Assembly (NCBI GenBank): GCA_964455905.1
Contig: CAYVYN010000011.1
Location: 1 to 10,180 of the forward strand
Origin: CAIJXB01 sp964455905
Lineage (GTDB): Bacteria > Chlamydiota > Chlamydiia > Chlamydiales > Rhabdochlamydiaceae
DNA: 10,180 nucleotides
Direction: 5' to 3'
The notes under the pieces are model-generated. The model saw nothing but the letters and a program-made list of their open reading frames with translations. It had not been told where the DNA came from and did not search any database. Position 1 is the stretch's first letter, and each line of letters starts with the position of its first letter. This document shows, piece by piece, positions 7,801 through 10,180 of the stretch. The position numbers were made by a program, and so were the translations under genes.

Positions 7801-8619
7801 TTAGTTTTCTAATTCATACCCAATCAATTTTTCTAAATCTTTATCTAGATATCGATTGATGTAGCGTAGATCATCATTAGATATCTTCGGATATTCTTTC
7901 ACCTCAAAGGTATCGCTAATCACATGACTTGCTTTATAATGCTCTAATACAGGCTCAAAAGGATCTGCTGCTTCTAATCCAAACAACTGAGCTATTTCTG
8001 CAATCACTTTTTCTGGCTCATCCCTTACTGTTTCATACTGCAAATAGTATATATTATCAACCAACTCTCCTATGGCTAACATATTGCGAATCCTTGCCGT
8101 TCTTAGTTGCATTACATTTTTAAAAGGAGATCCATCTCTTGGATTACATTCAACGTATTTGCGATCAGGCTCAGCATCCCATGTTGCTCTAATAAACTTG
8201 CTAAAATCTTTTTTTACACTCTTTTTAAATTCTTGGCTGGTATGGTAGGGTTTTTCACAAAAGCTATGAAGCCAGTCATACGGATTACGAAATATGACAA
8301 TAAATAAGCAATGATCGTTTTTCCGATAAAATCGATTTTCACCATATTTTGGTAAAACATTTTGAAACCACTCCCCTTCTAGCCAAACAGGAAAATGCTT
8401 AGAACTAAACGCAAAATAAGGAGGAGCAAAATGAAAGTTCTTAATAATTAAATTCTGCAAATAATTCGTCCCAGAACACCTCTCCCCTAAAAACTGCACT
8501 TGTGTAATAGGAATAGAACCCTCTTTCTTAGCCCCTATCCCATAAGTCACATCTAAAGCATTTAACAAAGAGCTGCAGCCCAAAATAACAGAACCAAAAA
8601 TACAGCGCAAAATCCCCAT
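7801..8619 (-). CDS. Sulfotransferase-family protein with a predicted signal peptide
   Basis: The 272-residue product has the two PAPS-binding signatures of sulfotransferases: a 5'-phosphosulfate loop FLGERCSGTNYLQNL (43-57) and a 3'-phosphate segment VIFRNPYDWLHS (108-119, with Arg111 and Ser119). The C-terminal stretch ending LEKLIGYELEN also fits the family. It should move a sulfo group from PAPS to an unknown acceptor. Residues 1-21 form a hydrophobic export signal; ILGC at 12-15 resembles a lipobox, while LNA (19-21) could be an ordinary cleavage site. The start is well supported: AAGGAG (8626-8631) lies six bases before the ATG, and no later start keeps the P-loop with a natural N-terminus. 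It is the first gene of the presumed tps operon, 28 bases before tpsA. The acceptor, and access to cytosolic PAPS if exported, are open. Confidence 0.82.
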   Translation of the reverse strand: MGILRCIFGSVILGCSSLLNALDVTYGIGAKKEGSIPITQVQFLGERCSGTNYLQNLIIKNFHFAPPYFAFSSKHFPVWLEGEWFQNVLPKYGENRFYRKNDHCLFIVIFRNPYDWLHSFCEKPYHTSQEFKKSVKKDFSKFIRATWDAEPDRKYVECNPRDGSPFKNVMQLRTARIRNMLAIGELVDNIYYLQYETVRDEPEKVIAEIAQLFGLEAADPFEPVLEHYKASHVISDTFEVKEYPKISNDDLRYINRYLDKDLEKLIGYELEN

Positions 8620-8772
8620 AAGACTCTCCTTAAAAAGAAAAACATCACCTTACGAAATTTTACTTTCAAGCAGCAACAAAAAAATAAAAAGACAAGAAAA
8701 AACTAGCTAGCTCTTTTTTTAGAAAATCGCTATAAGCATCCAATAATTTCCAATCTTTTTTTAAAGGACTTT
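8620..8772. promoter_or_regulatory. Divergent promoter region between the sulfotransferase and MOMP-like genes
   Basis: This 153-base gap must drive both directions. For the plus strand, TATAAG (8731-8736) is a 5-of-6 match to a -10 box, about 36 bases before the MOMP-like ATG, but no good -35 lies upstream. AAAGGA (8763-8768) is the ribosome-binding site, four bases from the ATG. For the minus strand, TAAAAT (8657-8662) is a possible -10, preceded by a T-rich stretch rather than a recognisable -35. CTAGCTAG, a perfect palindrome, sits at 8703-8710 between them. Assignments are tentative. Confidence 0.4.
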
Positions 8773-9873
8773 ATGAAAACCATAAACAAATTCTCTTTGT
8801 TACTAAGTCTACTTCCTTGCTTTCCCTCTCAAATCTTTGGGGAAGAAATCAATGAGCCAATTCAAAGGAACTCTTTTGACGTATTTATTCCAGATCTTTC
8901 TCCAGGATTTGAAATAAGCGGTGGAGTAGTTTTCCTAAAACCATCCGCCGGAAACCTTGGATGGGGCGTTATCACAAACTTTCTTCCTTTTATTACGCCT
9001 ACTTGGCACGTCGAAGAAATCAACCCCAACTATCAAGCAGGGTTCTCCCTAGGAGCCCGTTATATGTTTGCAAAAACAGGCATTGATACGCAGGCTCACT
9101 GGCTACATTTACAGACATCCGATAGTCAATCGGCTCAAGTAACTCCTACTCTCCAGTGGATCTCTCCCTTCTCTCAAACAGGCCCAGGAACAGCGGATAC
9201 GGAGTACGACCCAACAGGAGTGGGAGAATTGGTTAGGGCTCATGCAACTGTCAATTTTCATTACGACGTTTTAAATCTAGATGCAGGCATCTATTTAAAT
9301 GTTGGTCAAAATGTACAAATGCGTTTTTTTTCAGGCCTAAGTGGCGCAAGAATACAACAACAGTTAGTTTCTACCTTTAAAGGGAATCCAACTCCACCTA
9401 CGATCTCATTAGATAATAAATCGAAGTTTAAAGGCATAGGTCCTCGACTTGGCTTTACTACTTCCTACAAGCTTTATAAAAGTTTTCAATTTTTAGGAGA
9501 ATTTGGGGTAGGACTTTTATTTGGTTCTATGCAACCAGCTCAATACTACTTTAAGGGATCCTCTTCAGCCCTAAAAGACCTCGGGATTAGCGTCAATCAT
9601 GAAAAAATCAGTAGTAAAACGATTTCTCAAACAGTACCTAGTTTAGATGCTAAATTAGGATTTAAATACGGGTACGCTTTTTGCAAACAATACATCCTAT
9701 CCATAGAAGCTGGCTATATGGGAGCTTTCTACAACAACCCACTAAGTGGCTATGAAACAAACGAAAACATTCTGCCGTTAGAGCTCGGGTCTCTTTCGAC
9801 AGGGAGTATGAAACACGTTCAAAGTGATTTTTCTGTGAATGGACCTTATGCAAACTTAAGCCTCAAGTTCTAA
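8773..9873 (+). CDS. Legionella-type MOMP-like outer-membrane barrel protein
   Basis: The 366-residue product is a predicted outer-membrane beta-barrel, probably a porin or major surface protein. A signal peptide of about 23 residues (ending IFG before EEIN) leads to a barrel that closes with a terminal phenylalanine. Family features include FEISGGVVFLKPSAGNLGWG near 46-65, NPNYQAGFSLGARYMF followed by the conserved HWLHL segment, MRFFSGLSGARIQQ near 183-196, and GIGPRLGFTTSY near 217-228; these recall the Legionella MOMP family also found in environmental chlamydiae. The mature protein has one cysteine (Cys304), unlike the cysteine-rich disulfide-linked MOMP of Chlamydia. AAAGGA lies four bases before the ATG. 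The gene stands alone, divergent from the sulfotransferase and ended by its own terminator. Substrate specificity is unknown. Confidence 0.85.
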   Translation: MKTINKFSLLLSLLPCFPSQIFGEEINEPIQRNSFDVFIPDLSPGFEISGGVVFLKPSAGNLGWGVITNFLPFITPTWHVEEINPNYQAGFSLGARYMFAKTGIDTQAHWLHLQTSDSQSAQVTPTLQWISPFSQTGPGTADTEYDPTGVGELVRAHATVNFHYDVLNLDAGIYLNVGQNVQMRFFSGLSGARIQQQLVSTFKGNPTPPTISLDNKSKFKGIGPRLGFTTSYKLYKSFQFLGEFGVGLLFGSMQPAQYYFKGSSSALKDLGISVNHEKISSKTISQTVPSLDAKLGFKYGYAFCKQYILSIEAGYMGAFYNNPLSGYETNENILPLELGSLSTGSMKHVQSDFSVNGPYANLSLKF

Positions 9874-9876
9874 TAT

Positions 9877-9918
9877 AAAAAACCTCCTCTACAGTTATTC
9901 AAGCTAGAGGGGGTTTTT
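9877..9918 (+). terminator. Intrinsic terminator of the MOMP-like gene, probably bidirectional
   Basis: Eight bases after the stop codon, an 11-base stem (AACCTCCTCTA at 9881-9891 with TAGAGGGGGTT at 9905-9915, one G-U wobble) closes a 13-base loop. TTTTT follows on the plus strand. On the minus strand the stem is followed by a run of six T (9877-9882), so it should also stop leftward transcription that escapes the rRNA terminator. Confidence 0.9.
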
Positions 9919-9992
9919 AATCAAAAAAATACCAATATGCACATAAACAAAAAATGTGAAAAGGGGCTGTACGCTTCCTACATGAAAAGACT

Positions 9993-10009
9993 AGCTAGTG
10001 TGACTAGCT
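9993..10009. repeat. Short perfect inverted repeat between the two terminators
   Basis: AGCTAGT (9993-9999) and ACTAGCT (10003-10009) form a 7-base stem around GTG. No T-run follows on either strand, so it is not an intrinsic terminator. The adjoining 9-base string ACTAGCTAG (9990-9998) also occurs at 8702-8710 on the other side of the MOMP-like gene. No function is evident. Confidence 0.45.
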
Positions 10010-10086
10010 TAAAACTTTGAAAGTAATTTCTTAAGACTTTTGTCTTGGATTAAAAAAACTGGAATTATTTTCAAAAAAATCAGGAC

Positions 10087-10122
10087 AAAAAAAATCCCTC
10101 TAGATTTATTCAACCTAGAGGG
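10087..10122 (-). terminator. Intrinsic terminator of the rRNA operon
   Basis: Read on the minus strand, a perfect 8-base stem (CCCTCTAG with CTAGAGGG; arms at 10115-10122 and 10096-10103) with an 11-base loop is followed by one A and then eight T (10087-10094). It lies about 14 bases beyond the 3' end of 5S rRNA and faces the right way to end the rRNA transcript. There is no T-run on the plus strand, so it is one-directional. Confidence 0.9.
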
Positions 10123-10135
10123 CATGTAAAAAAAC

Positions 10136-10180
10136 CTTGGCAGCGACCTACTCTCCCATACTCTTGTGTACAGTACCATC
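10136..10180 (-). rRNA. rrf: 5S ribosomal RNA, 3' part only (truncated by window edge)
   Basis: The minus strand reads GATGGTACTG, then, after a short helix region, GGGAGAGTAGGTCGCTGCC, which matches the conserved 3' third of bacterial 5S rRNA (compare GATGGTAGTG and GAGAGTAGGGAACTGCC of E. coli). The 3' end is placed near 10136-10138, just before the terminator. The rest of 5S, and by the usual operon order 23S and 16S, should lie to the right of the window. The exact 3' end is estimated. Confidence 0.93.

Noticed and set aside
7929..8307. Two overlapping short plus-strand frames inside the sulfotransferase gene
   Set aside because: Both are antisense to conserved sulfotransferase motifs and lack start signals.
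9662..9853. Minus-strand frame inside the MOMP-like gene
   Set aside because: Antisense to barrel strands near the C-terminus; no start signal and no family likeness.
8773..9873. Assigning the window to Legionella from the MOMP family alone
   Set aside because: The same family is present in several environmental chlamydiae, and the 5S end (GGTCGCTGCC) does not look like the gammaproteobacterial GGGAACTGCC; the genus stays open.

Overview
This AT-rich window most likely comes from a member of the Chlamydiae outside the genus Chlamydia (Simkania- or Parachlamydia-like). The best clue is an outer-membrane barrel of the Legionella-type MOMP family, which is known from Legionella and is expanded in several environmental chlamydiae. 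The 3' end of a 5S rRNA gene and the AT-rich, T-tract-rich intergenic regions fit but do not decide the matter. A legionella-like gammaproteobacterium is the main alternative, and the genus cannot be fixed from the sequence alone.

Layout: five genes run on the minus strand from about 8.6 kb down to 0.2 kb. First comes a probably exported sulfotransferase. It is followed by a two-partner secretion pair: a TpsA exoprotein of the filamentous-haemagglutinin type and its TpsB (ShlB/FhaC-type) outer-membrane transporter. A 171-bp gap leads to class II fumarase (fumC), which overlaps an NAD-type malic enzyme (maeA) by the four bases ATGA. Diverging from the sulfotransferase, the MOMP-like porin gene runs on the plus strand and ends at a strong bidirectional hairpin terminator. 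It converges on an rRNA operon that enters from the right on the minus strand; only the 3' end of 5S and its terminator are in view. The first 223 bases hold no complete gene, but show a possible structured 3' end for the fumC-maeA transcript and a possible promoter firing out of the left edge.

Functional themes: (1) Central carbon. Fumarase makes malate from fumarate and malic enzyme decarboxylates it to pyruvate, giving an exit from C4 acids to pyruvate plus reduced NAD. (2) Cell surface. The sulfotransferase gene ends 28 bp before tpsA, and tpsB follows after 113 bp, so the three look like one surface or secretion unit in which TpsB exports TpsA. Whether the sulfotransferase modifies TpsA, another surface molecule or a host molecule is unknown. 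This three-gene unit is the most unusual part of the window. (3) Outer membrane. The MOMP-like protein is probably a major porin or surface antigen.
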